Shown piece after piece: positions 41,969 to 50,909 of a stretch of DNA of 64,000 bases. The stretch is taken from positions 62,001-126,000 of the forward strand of contig JAIUOO010000002.1 in assembly GCA_020161695.1 (NCBI GenBank), given 5' to 3'. Position 1 is the first letter of the stretch; every line of letters starts with the position of its first letter. The position numbers and the translations under genes are program-made. The notes below the pieces were generated by a model, which was not told the DNA's origin, did not search any database, and saw only the letters and a program-made list of their open reading frames with translations. The stretch is from Pseudomonadota bacterium (GTDB taxonomy: Bacteria > Pseudomonadota > Alphaproteobacteria > Rhizobiales > Phreatobacteraceae).

Positions 41969-44428
41969 GTGTCCCAGCTTTCCCTGCCCATCGATGCGGC
42001 ATTGCCGGCGCTGACGACCGCCCTCGCGGCGGGTCCGCGCGCCGTTCTCGTCGCGCCGCCCGGCGCCGGCAAGTCGACCCGCGTGCCGCTCGTCCTGATG
42101 GAGGAAGCGTGGTCGGGAACGGGGAAGATCCTCGTGCTGGAGCCGCGCCGCATCGCCGCCCGGGCCGTGGCCGACCGCATGGCGAAGACGCTCCGCGAGG
42201 AGGTCGGCGGCCGCGTCGGCCTGCGTGTCCGCTTCGGCTCGAAGATCTCCGCACGGACGCGCGTCGAGGTGGTGACCGAGGGCATCTTCACGCGGATGAT
42301 CCTCGACGATCCCGCCCTGACCGGCGTCTCTGCCGTGCTGTTCGACGAGTTTCACGAGCGCAGCCTCGATGCCGATCTCGGCCTCGCGCTCGCTCTCGAT
42401 GCACAGGGGGCCCTGCGCGAGGACCTGCGCATTCTCGTCATGTCCGCGACCCTGGACGGCGCACGGGTGGCGCGCCTGCTCGGCGACTGTCCGGTGGTGG
42501 AAAGCGAGGGCCGCGCCTATCCGGTAGCGACGCGCCATGTCGGGCGCGACCCGAATGCCCGGATCGAGGACGAGATGGCGCGCACCGTGCGGCGGGCGCT
42601 TGCCGAGGAGGCCGGCTCCGCGCTGGTCTTCCTGCCGGGCGCGGCAGAGATCAGGCGCACCGCCGATCTGCTCGCGGCGACGGTCAAGGATCCCGCCGTC
42701 GACATCGTCCAGCTGTTCGGCGCGCTCGATCGGGTCGAACAGGACCGCGCCATCGAGCCGGCACCGCCCGGCCGCCGCAAGGTGGTGCTTGCCACCTCGA
42801 TCGCTGAAACCTCGCTGACCATCGAAGGCGTCCGCGTCGTGATCGATTCCGGCCTTGCGCGCGTGCCTCGCTTCGAGCCCGATCTCGGCCTGACGCGACT
42901 GGAGACGGTGCGCGTGTCGCGCGCGGCGGCCGACCAGCGGCGCGGGCGTGCCGGCCGTACCGAGCCGGGCGTCTGCTACCGGCTGTGGGACGAAGCACAG
43001 GAAGGCGCTTTTCCGGCCTATGCGACCCCGGAAATCCTTGCAGCCGACCTCTCCTCCCTGCTGCTGGATTGCGCCGCATGGGGCGTAACCGACCCCGCGA
43101 CGCTCGCCTTCCTCGACCCGCCGCCGAAGCCGGCGCTGAGCGAGGCGCGCGCCCTGCTCGAAAATCTCGGTGCGCTGGAGAGCGACGGGCGCATCACCGA
43201 CGAGGGCAAGCGCCTGCGTGCCCTTCCCCTCGCGCCGCGGCTGGCGCGCATGGTGGTGGACGGAGCGCGGCGCGGCGAGGGGCGGCTGGCGGCCGAACTG
43301 GCGCTGCTCGTCTCCGAACGCGGCCTCGGCGGCGACGACGTGCATCTCGGCCATCGGCTCGACCGGCTGCGTTCGGACCGCTCGCGCCGCGCCGAGGATG
43401 CCCGCCGCATGGCGGCCGGCTGGCTGCGCGAGGTCGAGGCCCGGCCGGATACCGGCTCCGGGCATGACCGCGCCGGCGCGGTGCTCGCGCTGGCCTTTCC
43501 CGACCGGATCGCGCGTGCGCGCGGCAAGGATGGCGATTTCGTCCTTGCCAACGGCCGCGGCGGCTCGGTCGATCCGGCCTCGCCGCTGGCGCGCGAAACC
43601 TTTCTGGCCGTCGCGGAAATCGGCGGCATCGCGGCACGCGCGCGCATTCTCTCGGCGGCCCCCATCAGCATTGCGGAGATCGAAGCCGATTTCGCCGACC
43701 GGATCGAAACGCGAGAGGAAGTGACCTTCGACAAGGCCGCGGCCGCGCTCAGGGCGCGCCGCTCGCGACGCATCGGCGCGGTCAGCCTCGGCGATCAGAC
43801 GCTGGCCGTGCCGGCCAATGAGGCAAGCGCTATCGCCCTTGCCGAGGGCATTGCCGGCCTCGGGCTTTCCCGCCTGCCCTGGTCGAAGGCCCAACTCGCG
43901 CTGCGCCACCGGGTCGCGTTCCTGCGGCGGGTGGACGAGAGTTTCCCTGATCTATCCGACGAAGCGCTGGCGCCGAGCGCTGCCGACTGGCTGGCGCCAC
44001 ATCTGACGGCGAAGACGGCGCTGTCGCAGATCGGCGCGGACGATCTCGGCAATGCCCTCGACCAGCTTGTGCCGTGGGACGTGAAGCGGCGCGTGGAGGC
44101 TGATCTGCCGAGCCATTTCGATGCGCCGTCAGGGCAGCGCCACGCCATCGACTACGAAGGCGAGGAACCGGTCCTGTCGATCCGCGTGCAGGAACTGTTC
44201 GGCCTCGGCGTGCATCCGAGCGTCGCGCGCGGCAAGATTCCGCTGGTCGTCGAACTGCTTTCGCCCGCTCACCGGCCCGTGCAGATCACGCGCGACCTGC
44301 CCGGTTTCTGGAAAGGCTCCTGGCAGGCAGTGAAATCCGAGATGAAGGGGCGCTATCCGCGCCACCCCTGGCCCGACGACCCAGCCTCAGCCGCCGCGAC
44401 GCACCGGGCTAAGCCGCGCGGCACCTGA
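41969..44428 (+). CDS. hrpB: ATP-dependent RNA helicase HrpB
   Basis: 819 residues, DExH-box family: APPGAGKSTRVPLVLM (motif I), LEPRRIAARAVADRMA (Ia), LFDEFHERSLDADLGLAL (II, DEFH), MSATLDGARVARLLGDCPVVESEGRAYPV (III) and DQRRGRAGRTEPGVCYRLW (VI), then the HA2/OB part and the HrpB C-terminal domain ending near YPRHPWPDDP. Length matches HrpB (about 810-830). The start is GTG 41969 without a strong ribosome site. Exact role in RNA metabolism is unclear in the family. Confidence 0.93.
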   Translation: MSQLSLPIDAALPALTTALAAGPRAVLVAPPGAGKSTRVPLVLMEEAWSGTGKILVLEPRRIAARAVADRMAKTLREEVGGRVGLRVRFGSKISARTRVEVVTEGIFTRMILDDPALTGVSAVLFDEFHERSLDADLGLALALDAQGALREDLRILVMSATLDGARVARLLGDCPVVESEGRAYPVATRHVGRDPNARIEDEMARTVRRALAEEAGSALVFLPGAAEIRRTADLLAATVKDPAVDIVQLFGALDRVEQDRAIEPAPPGRRKVVLATSIAETSLTIEGVRVVIDSGLARVPRFEPDLGLTRLETVRVSRAAADQRRGRAGRTEPGVCYRLWDEAQEGAFPAYATPEILAADLSSLLLDCAAWGVTDPATLAFLDPPPKPALSEARALLENLGALESDGRITDEGKRLRALPLAPRLARMVVDGARRGEGRLAAELALLVSERGLGGDDVHLGHRLDRLRSDRSRRAEDARRMAAGWLREVEARPDTGSGHDRAGAVLALAFPDRIARARGKDGDFVLANGRGGSVDPASPLARETFLAVAEIGGIAARARILSAAPISIAEIEADFADRIETREEVTFDKAAAALRARRSRRIGAVSLGDQTLAVPANEASAIALAEGIAGLGLSRLPWSKAQLALRHRVAFLRRVDESFPDLSDEALAPSAADWLAPHLTAKTALSQIGADDLGNALDQLVPWDVKRRVEADLPSHFDAPSGQRHAIDYEGEEPVLSIRVQELFGLGVHPSVARGKIPLVVELLSPAHRPVQITRDLPGFWKGSWQAVKSEMKGRYPRHPWPDDPASAAATHRAKPRGT

Positions 44429-44457
44429 CAACGCGGCGTAAGGCGCTGCCCGTCAGA

Positions 44458-44734
44458 AGAACGGGCTGCCGAACCCGCCATAGGAGCTTGGCACCTGCTG
44501 GCGGTCGATCAGCATGCGGTCGCGCGCGGACAGGCCGTGCCGGCGGCGCGGCGGACCATAGTAGCGTTCGACGTAGTAGGGTTCGTCATGCCAGCGGCGA
44601 CGCCGGACCCAGCGACGGCGATGGCGGCGGCGCCACTGCATCTCGCGCGCCTCGGCCGGCGCGGCGACGAAGGCGAAACCGGCGGCGGCAAGGGCCAAGG
44701 CCAGAACGCCGCGCCTTGCGATCCGACGAGTCAT
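44458..44734 (-). CDS. Small secreted arginine-rich protein
   Basis: About 93 residues from ATG 44734 (AGGGAGG upstream): signal peptide TRRIARRGVLALALAAAGFAFVAAPAEARE, then an Arg/Trp-rich stretch (QWRRRHRRRWVRRRRW), a Tyr-rich segment and LSARDRMLIDRQQVPSSYGGFG. The stop is near 44453-44455. No family recognised; such short basic exported proteins are common in Rhizobiales. An EcfG-type promoter at 44777-44802 suggests stress induction. It converges with hrpB. Confidence 0.65.
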
Positions 44735-44776
44735 GGCGGCCTCCCTATCTCGATCGTGCATGAGCTGAACCGAGGA

Positions 44777-44802
44777 AACGCGCGAGAGAGTGGCAACGTT
44801 CC
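44777..44802 (-). promoter_or_regulatory. EcfG-type promoter for the small secreted protein
   Basis: Minus strand GGAAC (44802-44798), 17-base spacer, CGTT (44780-44777), 43 bases before ATG 44734. Same motif class as the otsB promoters with one base more in the spacer. Confidence 0.5.
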
Positions 44803-44874
44803 CAGTATCGCCCTGACGCCAGTGCTTGCATTCGCAAGGTCCCTCGCTGACAACTCCCCTCCCCGGAGGATGCC

Positions 44875-45795
44875 ATGCCAGACACCAAGCCCCGTTCCGT
44901 CGAGATCATCGAGGTCGCCCCGCGTGACGGCCTGCAGAACGAGAAGGCGATGGTCTCGACAGCCGACAAGATTTCGCTGGTCGAGCGGTCCTTCGCGGCC
45001 GGATTCCGCCATGTGGAGGCGGTGTCCTTCGCCCATCCGAAGCACGTGCCGCAGATGGCGGATGCCGAGGCCGTGATGGCCGGCCTTGCCGGACGCTATG
45101 CCGACCGCAACCTGATCGGGCTCGCGCTCAACGCGCGCGGCGCCGACCGGGCGGTGGCGGCGAAATGCACGCAGATCAACTATGTGGTCTCGGCGTCCGA
45201 GGGTTTCGCCAGACGCAACCAGAACGCTTCCACCGCCGACCTCATCGCCGGCGCGAAGGACGTGGCCGCCATCGCGCGGGCAGCCGGCATTCCGATGTCC
45301 ATCTCGGTGACCACCTGTTTCGGCTGCCCGTTCGACGGCGAGGTGCCGGTGGAGCGGGTCATGGAGGTCGTCGAGGCCCTGCTGCCCTACGACCCGTTCG
45401 ACATCGGCTTTGCCGATACGATCGGCTGCGGCGTGCCCTCGCAGGTCACCGACATGCTGGCGCGCGCGAAGAAGCTCTCCTCGACGGTGAAATGGCGCTG
45501 CCACTTCCACGACACGCGCAATACCGGCATCGCCAACGCCATCGCGGCAGTGGAGGCCGGTGTGGATTTCCTCGACGCTTCGACGGGTGGCGTTGGCGGC
45601 TGCCCCTTCGCGCCCGCCGCGACCGGCAACGTGGCCGCCGAGGATCTGGTCTATGCGTTCAACCGCATGGGCATCGAGACCGGGCTGGACATCGACACGA
45701 TCATCGACACGGCGCGCTGGCTCGCGGGCGTGCTCGGCAAGCCCGTGCCCTCGGCGCTGCTGCGCGCCGGCGTATTTCCGGCCCGCGCGGCGTAG
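44875..45795 (+). CDS. Hydroxymethylglutaryl-CoA lyase family protein
   Basis: 306 residues of the HMG-CoA lyase TIM-barrel family: EVAPRDGLQNEKAMVST (Arg and Asp of the active site), FCHFHDTRNTG-like WRCHFHDTRNTGIANAIAAVEAGV (metal His), and GVGGCPFAPAATGN (catalytic Cys loop). It cleaves 3-hydroxy-3-methylglutaryl-CoA or a related 3-hydroxy-3-methyl acyl-CoA to a ketone/ketoacid and acetyl-CoA. No leucine-degradation partners adjoin, so a specialised paralogue is possible. Good ribosome site CGGAGG. Ends seven bases before the convergent binding-protein gene. Confidence 0.88.
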   Translation: MPDTKPRSVEIIEVAPRDGLQNEKAMVSTADKISLVERSFAAGFRHVEAVSFAHPKHVPQMADAEAVMAGLAGRYADRNLIGLALNARGADRAVAAKCTQINYVVSASEGFARRNQNASTADLIAGAKDVAAIARAAGIPMSISVTTCFGCPFDGEVPVERVMEVVEALLPYDPFDIGFADTIGCGVPSQVTDMLARAKKLSSTVKWRCHFHDTRNTGIANAIAAVEAGVDFLDASTGGVGGCPFAPAATGNVAAEDLVYAFNRMGIETGLDIDTIIDTARWLAGVLGKPVPSALLRAGVFPARAA

Positions 45796-45801
45796 ACCGC
45801 G

Positions 45802-47694
45802 CTAGCGGCTACCCAAAGCCCGCGCCTTCGCCTGATCCCACCACCAGATCGTCGGGAAGGCGGCCGCGCCGTAAAAGGGCATGGTCTCGGGCCGCGAATA
45901 GCGGTTCCAGCGGGCGGTGCGCTGCTGGTCCAGATACCAGGTCGGGATCATGTAGTGGTTGGCGAGCAGCACGCGGTCCAGAGCGCGCGTCGCGGCCACC
46001 AGTTCGGCACGGTCCCTGGCGTAGATGATCTTCTCGATGATCGCGTCGAGTGCCGGGTTCCTGATGCCGGCATAATTGTAGGAACCCGGCCTGTCTGCCG
46101 ACGCCGTGCCGAAGAAGTCGCGCTGTTCGTTGCCCGGCGACAGCGTCTGCGGGTAGGAGCCGAAGATCGCCTCGAAGTTCCGCTCGCGGATGCGGTTCAC
46201 ATATTGCGATGAATCGACGACGCGCAGTTGCAGATCGACGCCGAGCCGCTCGAGCGCGGCCTTGAAGGCGAGCGCGTGGCGCTCGAAGGTCGGGCCGTTG
46301 AGCAGGAGCTCGATGCGCAGGGGATCGCCGGTCTGCGCGTTGACCATGCGCCGGTTGCGCACGGCGAAGCCTGCCTCCTGCATCAGGCGCAGCGCCTCGC
46401 GCAGGTTGTTGCGCTGGTTCTCTGACGAGCCGCCGGCCGGCAGCGACGGCGGAGCCGTGAAAATCTCCGCAGGCACCTTGTCGCGGACGGATTCGAGGAT
46501 GGCGAGTTCGCGGCCTTCGGGCAGGCCGGTCGCCGCCAGCTCGGTCGCGACGAAGTAGCTGGTGGTGCGCTTGTAGGCGCCGAACATCAGGTTGGCGTTC
46601 ATCGTGTCGAAGTCGAACATGGCGATGAGCGCGCGGCGCACGCGCACGTCCTGGAATTTCGGCAGGCGCAGGTTGAGGATGATCGCCTGCATCTGGGTGG
46701 AGGCGCGCTCGGAGAATTCCTCGCGGATGACGCGGCCGTCCCTGACCGCCGGGAAGTCGTATTGCGTCGCCCAGACACGCGCGGAGATCTCGGTGCGGAA
46801 ATCGATCTGGTCGGCCTTGAACGCCTCCAGCTCCACCGTCCCGTCGCGGAAGAACTCGTAGCGCAGTTCGTCGATATTGTGCTTGCCGACATAGATCGGC
46901 AGGTCCTTGGCCCACCAGTCCTGGACGCGCTCGAAAGCCAGCGAGCGGCCGGCCTCGAAGCTCTTGATCCGGTAGGGGCCGGAGCCGAGCGGCGGCTCCA
47001 GCGTCGTCTGCGAGACATCGCGGCGGCGGCCCTGCGCATCGGTGCCCTCCCACCAGTGCCTCGGCAGGATCTGGAGCTGGCCGACGATCTGCGGCTTCTC
47101 GCGGTTGCCGGGAGCGTCGAAGGTGAAGGTCACCTCGCGCTCGGCGGTCTTTTCGACCTTCACGACGTTGCGATAGTAGAAGCCGCGCCGGGGATCGAGC
47201 TTCTTCACCTGCTCCATGGTCCAGATCACGTCCTCGGGCGTGATCGGATGGCCGTCATGCCAGCGCGCGGCTGGGTTGATGCGGTAGGTCACGGAGGAGA
47301 AGTCCGCCGGATGGCGCACCGCATCGGCGATGGCGCCGTAAGCGGTGGAGATCTCATCCATCGCGTCCTCGAACAGCGGCATGTAGAGATGCGCCCTGAT
47401 GGGCGCCGCCGCGCCGCGCGGGATGACCGTGTTGAAGCTGTCGAACGTGCCCTCGACGGAATCGCGCACCAGGCCGCCCTTCGGCGCGGCGGGATTGACG
47501 TAGCCGGTGTGCCGGAAGCCGGGCGGATATTTGATCTCGCCGGTGAGGCTGAGCGCGTGCCGCCAGGCCGGCGTCTCCTGCGCCACGGCCGGCAGGCCGA
47601 GCATGGCGGCGGCCAGCGGGGCGAGGATGACGGACCGGCGGTCGGGTGCGAAGGCGGACGCCGCGGCTGCGGCCTTCTTCTCGGCATCGGTCAT
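45802..47694 (-). CDS. Extracellular solute-binding protein family 5 (YejA-like peptide binder)
   Basis: 630 residues. Signal RRSVILAPLAAAMLGLPAVAQE, then ALSLTGEIKYPPGFRHTGYVNPAAPKGGLVRDSVEGTFDSFN, RYRINP-like VTYRINPAARWHDGHPITPEDVIWTMEQVKK, GSGPYRIKSFEAGRSLAFERVQDWW and a C-terminal YNYAGIRNPALDAIIEKI. This matches YejA, the binder of the microcin C/long-peptide importer YejABEF. The yejBEF genes are not adjacent: it is followed by a convergent gene, so it is an orphan binder or depends on components elsewhere. ATG 47694; the longer frame upstream is not supported. Confidence 0.88.
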   Translation of the reverse strand: MTDAEKKAAAAASAFAPDRRSVILAPLAAAMLGLPAVAQETPAWRHALSLTGEIKYPPGFRHTGYVNPAAPKGGLVRDSVEGTFDSFNTVIPRGAAAPIRAHLYMPLFEDAMDEISTAYGAIADAVRHPADFSSVTYRINPAARWHDGHPITPEDVIWTMEQVKKLDPRRGFYYRNVVKVEKTAEREVTFTFDAPGNREKPQIVGQLQILPRHWWEGTDAQGRRRDVSQTTLEPPLGSGPYRIKSFEAGRSLAFERVQDWWAKDLPIYVGKHNIDELRYEFFRDGTVELEAFKADQIDFRTEISARVWATQYDFPAVRDGRVIREEFSERASTQMQAIILNLRLPKFQDVRVRRALIAMFDFDTMNANLMFGAYKRTTSYFVATELAATGLPEGRELAILESVRDKVPAEIFTAPPSLPAGGSSENQRNNLREALRLMQEAGFAVRNRRMVNAQTGDPLRIELLLNGPTFERHALAFKAALERLGVDLQLRVVDSSQYVNRIRERNFEAIFGSYPQTLSPGNEQRDFFGTASADRPGSYNYAGIRNPALDAIIEKIIYARDRAELVAATRALDRVLLANHYMIPTWYLDQQRTARWNRYSRPETMPFYGAAAFPTIWWWDQAKARALGSR

Positions 47695-47839
47695 GGCGGC
47701 ATCGGTCCTGACATGGCTTTCAACGGAATTTTCGCCATCATAGGCTGCAGGATGGCGACGGGAAGGCAGGGGCTGCGACACGCCGTCCGCTTGCGCCCGC
47801 GCGCGAGGCATCCCAGCTATGGCGGCGGGAGACTTGTCC

Positions 47840-48298
47840 ATGATCCAACTGCGCTGGCTCGTTCTCGGCCTGATCGCGCTGCCCTTTCTCGAATTCGCGA
47901 CCTTCTTCTGGGTCGCGGGCCGGATCGGCTTTCTCGCCGCGCTGCTCGGCGTGGTCGCGACGTCGTTCCTCGGCGTCATGATCCTGAAGGGCGGTGCGCG
48001 ACTGCTGTTCTCGCAGATGGCGCGCGGCGGCGTCGTGCTGATGTCGGGCGATGCCGCCAAGGGCAGCATGCTGACCGCCTTCGCCGGTCTTCTCTTCGCC
48101 ATTCCGGGCTATGTCACCGACGTCATTGCGGTGCTCCTGCTGCTGCCCGCGATCAAGGGTCTGCTGTCAGGCGGCGGAACGCTGCAGACCGCGTCCGCAC
48201 GGCGTCCGACGCCACCCGGCGTGGTCGATCTCGACCCCGCCGACTGGCGGGAGGAACAGCGCCTGCCGCCGCAGGACCCGCGGCTCGGGCCGCGCTGA
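47840..48298 (+). CDS. fxsA: FxsA family membrane protein
   Basis: 152 residues: IQLRWLVLGLIALPFLEFATFFWVAGRIGFLAALLGVVATSFLGVMILKGGARLL is the conserved FxsA start with two or three helices; the third helix is VTDVIAVLLLLPAIKGLL and the C-terminal tail is hydrophilic. FxsA of E. coli lessens phage T7 exclusion by the F plasmid; the native function is unknown. GGGAG eight bases before ATG 47840 decides the start over ATG 47819. It is divergent from the YejA-like gene. Confidence 0.88.
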   Translation: MIQLRWLVLGLIALPFLEFATFFWVAGRIGFLAALLGVVATSFLGVMILKGGARLLFSQMARGGVVLMSGDAAKGSMLTAFAGLLFAIPGYVTDVIAVLLLLPAIKGLLSGGGTLQTASARRPTPPGVVDLDPADWREEQRLPPQDPRLGPR

Positions 48299-48302
48299 CG
48301 CC

Positions 48303-49082
48303 TCAGCCCTTCGTCTTGGCCGCGAAGAAGGCCGCGATGGCCGCCTGCGGCTCGCCTGTCCTGTAGGCATCCGACAGGGCGTCGATGCCGGCATAGATGC
48401 CTTCCTCGATCGAGACACGCTCCCAGCGGCCGATGAGCGCCTTCTGCGAGCGCACGGCCTTCGGCGTGCCCTTGACGATGCCCGCCATCCAATGGTCGAC
48501 CGCCCCGTCCAGTTCGCCGGCCGGCGCCACCTTCTGGACAAAACCCATCGCACGCGCCTCCTCGGCCCCGTAGAGCTGGCCGGTGAGCAGCATTTCGCGC
48601 GTCTTGCCCCAGCCGATCAGGCCCGGCAGCAGGGCCGCCTCGATCACCGAGGGAATGCCCATATGGACCTCGGGCATGCCGAAAACAGCGGTTTCGGTCG
48701 CCACGCGCATGTCGCAGCAGGCCGCGACCTCCAGCCCGCCGCCGAGGCAGAAGCCGTTGATCCGCCCGATCACCGGCACCGGACAGGCGCGGATGGCCGC
48801 GCAGGCCTGATGCAGGCGGGTGATGAACAGGCGCGCGGTATCCGCGTCGAAGGCGCCGAGCTCGTTCAGGTCCGCGCCACCGATGAAGGCTTTTTCGCCG
48901 GCGCCGGTCAGCACCACGGCCCGCAGGGCGTCGTCCGCGGACAGCCGCGAGAAAGCCGCGGCAAGTTCCACCAGCAGCGGCGTCGACAGGCAATTGAGCC
49001 GACGCTGATTGTCGATTGCGACCTCGGCGACGCGGATGCCCGCCCGTTCCCTGAACTCGACCCTGATGCCCGGCTCGGCCAT
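48303..49082 (-). CDS. Enoyl-CoA hydratase/isomerase family protein
   Basis: 259 residues of the crotonase family with both hydratase glutamates in place: [21 protein letters not shown] and [16 protein letters not shown]; oxyanion-hole segment [17 protein letters not shown] true hydratase is therefore credible, unlike the crotonase at 27.1 kb. ATG 49082 is chosen because AGGGGAG lies seven bases upstream; ATG 49103 would add seven residues. It ends four bases before the convergent fxsA stop. Pathway unknown. Confidence 0.88.
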   Translation of the reverse strand: MAEPGIRVEFRERAGIRVAEVAIDNQRRLNCLSTPLLVELAAAFSRLSADDALRAVVLTGAGEKAFIGGADLNELGAFDADTARLFITRLHQACAAIRACPVPVIGRINGFCLGGGLEVAACCDMRVATETAVFGMPEVHMGIPSVIEAALLPGLIGWGKTREMLLTGQLYGAEEARAMGFVQKVAPAGELDGAVDHWMAGIVKGTPKAVRSQKALIGRWERVSIEEGIYAGIDALSDAYRTGEPQAAIAAFFAAKTKG

Positions 49083-49276
49083 CGCCGCACTCCCCTTTTT
49101 CATGGCGCAGACCTTGGCGGAACCGCCCCCCGGACATCAACCCGGCCAAGCGGCGGCGCGCCGCGTCCTTGCCCCTCACGGCCCCCCGTGGTAGCTGGCG
49201 CGCCACATCGTCGCGCCTTGCGGTCCCGCACAGCGCCCCTCACCTGACGCCAAGCCCGCGAACGGAGCGAAGAAGC

Positions 49277-49759
49277 ATGACCACCAACGGCGAACCCGCG
49301 CTCGACGCAGCCCCGCAGCTCAACGTGCTGGCCCAGTATGTGCGCGATCTCTCGTTCGAGAACCGCAACGCGCCGCGCTCGCTGATGCCGCAGAACGACC
49401 AGCCGGCGATCAACATCCAGATCAACGTCAACGCCAATCCGATGAGCGCCGAGGAGTTCCAGGTGGAACTCACCATCGAAGGCGACGCCAAGACCAAGGA
49501 AATGACGCTCTTCAAGTTCGAGCTCGTTTTCGGCGGCATTTTCCGCATCGCCGGCGTTCCGGAGGACTCGATCCATCCGATGGTGCTGATCGAGTGCCCG
49601 CGCCTGCTGTTCCCCTTCGCGCGGCAGATCATCGCCAACGCCACCCGCGACGGCGGCTTCCCGCCGCTCTATCTCGACCCGATCGATTTCGTCGCGCTCT
49701 ATCGCCAGCGCATGGCGCAGGCTCCGGCGGAGGGCGGCGGCCCGGCCCTCACCCAGTGA
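49277..49759 (+). CDS. secB: Protein-export chaperone SecB
   Basis: 160 residues: [114 protein letters not shown] are the SecB signature. Tetrameric cytosolic chaperone that keeps preproteins unfolded and hands them to SecA. ATG 49277 with GAGCGAAGAAGC upstream. Followed by a clear terminator. Confidence 0.97.
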   Translation: MTTNGEPALDAAPQLNVLAQYVRDLSFENRNAPRSLMPQNDQPAINIQINVNANPMSAEEFQVELTIEGDAKTKEMTLFKFELVFGGIFRIAGVPEDSIHPMVLIECPRLLFPFARQIIANATRDGGFPPLYLDPIDFVALYRQRMAQAPAEGGGPALTQ

Positions 49760-49785
49760 GCGGTTCCGCCTCGATCGATACGGAA

Positions 49786-49810
49786 AGCCGGGCCCAGCGC
49801 CCGGCTTTTT
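49786..49810 (+). terminator. Rho-independent terminator of secB
   Basis: AGCCGGGC (49786-49793), loop CCAGC, GCCCGGCT (49799-49806) followed by a T-run to 49810. It starts 27 bases after the secB stop. Confidence 0.88.
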
Positions 49811-49823
49811 CGCGAGGAGCACC

Positions 49824-50477
49824 ATGATCGCCGACCGCACCGCCTTCGTCCGGACCCATACGCGGCTGATGCCGGTGCCGCACGCGCCGGAGATCACGCT
49901 TCATCTCGCGGACGAGGCCACCGCCCTCTGGCAGAAGACCGAGGAGGAGCTGGGCACGATTGGCCTGCCACCGCCGTTCTGGGCCTTCGCCTGGGCCGGC
50001 GGGCAGGCGCTGGCGCGCTATGTGCTGGACAATCCCGACGTCGTGCGTGGCCGGCGCGTGCTGGATGTCGCGACCGGCTCCGGGCTCGTCGCCATCGCGG
50101 CGGCAAAGGCCGGTGCGGCCGAGGTGACCGGCATCGACATCGATGCCTTCGCCGAGGTGGCGGTGGATCTCAATGCCGGCGTCAACGGCGTCGCGGTGAC
50201 GGCGCGCACCGGCGATCCCTCCGGCACGGATGAAGGCTGGGACGTGATCCTTGCCGGCGACATCTGCTACCAGCGCGACATGACCGAGGCGATGATGGCC
50301 TGGCTCGGGCCGATCGCCGCGCAGGGCCGACCCGTGCTGATCGGCGACCCCGGCCGCACCTACCTGCCGAAGGATCGGCTGGTGAAACTCGCGGAATACG
50401 AGGTGCCGGTGACCCGGGCGCTGGAGGATCTGGAGATCAAGCGCACGGCGGTCTGGAGACTGCGGGAATGCGCTTAG
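49824..50477 (+). CDS. Class I SAM-dependent methyltransferase, ETF-beta lysine methyltransferase-like
   Basis: 217 residues: ALWQKTEEELGTIGLPPPFWAFAWAGGQALARYVLDNP, then the SAM-binding RVLDVATGSGLVAIAAAKAGAAEVTGIDIDAFA and GDICYQRDMTEAMMAWL. PPPFWAFAWAGGQ...R-VLD is typical of bacterial homologues of ETFBKMT, which methylates lysines of the electron-transfer flavoprotein beta subunit. The target here is inferred from family. It starts 13 bases after the secB terminator. Confidence 0.83.
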   Translation: MIADRTAFVRTHTRLMPVPHAPEITLHLADEATALWQKTEEELGTIGLPPPFWAFAWAGGQALARYVLDNPDVVRGRRVLDVATGSGLVAIAAAKAGAAEVTGIDIDAFAEVAVDLNAGVNGVAVTARTGDPSGTDEGWDVILAGDICYQRDMTEAMMAWLGPIAAQGRPVLIGDPGRTYLPKDRLVKLAEYEVPVTRALEDLEIKRTAVWRLRECA

Positions 50478-50591
50478 CCGGCTGCTCGCAATTGTTTGAT
50501 AATTCCACGAAAAATGCGGGGATGCGCCACACTGTCGCCGTCTCCATCTCTATCCTCGCCGCATGGTCCGGTTCGCCTTGGGAGGATAGCG

Positions 50592-50801
50592 ATGCAACTC
50601 ACCGCCGAAGTTCGTCCCACTGCCTTCAAGGCACGCCCGTTCAAGGTTGTCTTCAAGCATGACGACGTGGTCGTCGGCGAGTGGCCCGCCGCCTCGGTCC
50701 AGGCTGCCGAGGAGCGGATCGCGGAGACGCTCTGCGCGCTGAACTGGAAGGAATGCGGCGAGAAGGCGGGAGGTGAGAAGTCTTGGCGCCGCCCGGCCTG
50801 A
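50592..50801 (+). CDS. Small conserved-looking hypothetical protein
   Basis: 69 residues (MQLTAEVRPTAFKARPFKVVFKHDDVVVGEWPAAS...). No signal peptide or helix of membrane length, and I recognise no family. GGAGG at 50581-50585 placed six bases before ATG 50592 is a good ribosome site, and codon use looks coding. It is followed by an exported protein gene on the same strand. Confidence 0.6.
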   Translation: MQLTAEVRPTAFKARPFKVVFKHDDVVVGEWPAASVQAAEERIAETLCALNWKECGEKAGGEKSWRRPA

Positions 50802-50909
50802 TGTTTCCCGGAAGCAACTGAAACAGCCGGCGGCGCCGAAGATCGTCGGCGCGAAACTGCGGTGCGCGACAGAGGGGCCAACGACAACGCCCCTTCCGAC
50901 GAGACCGTC

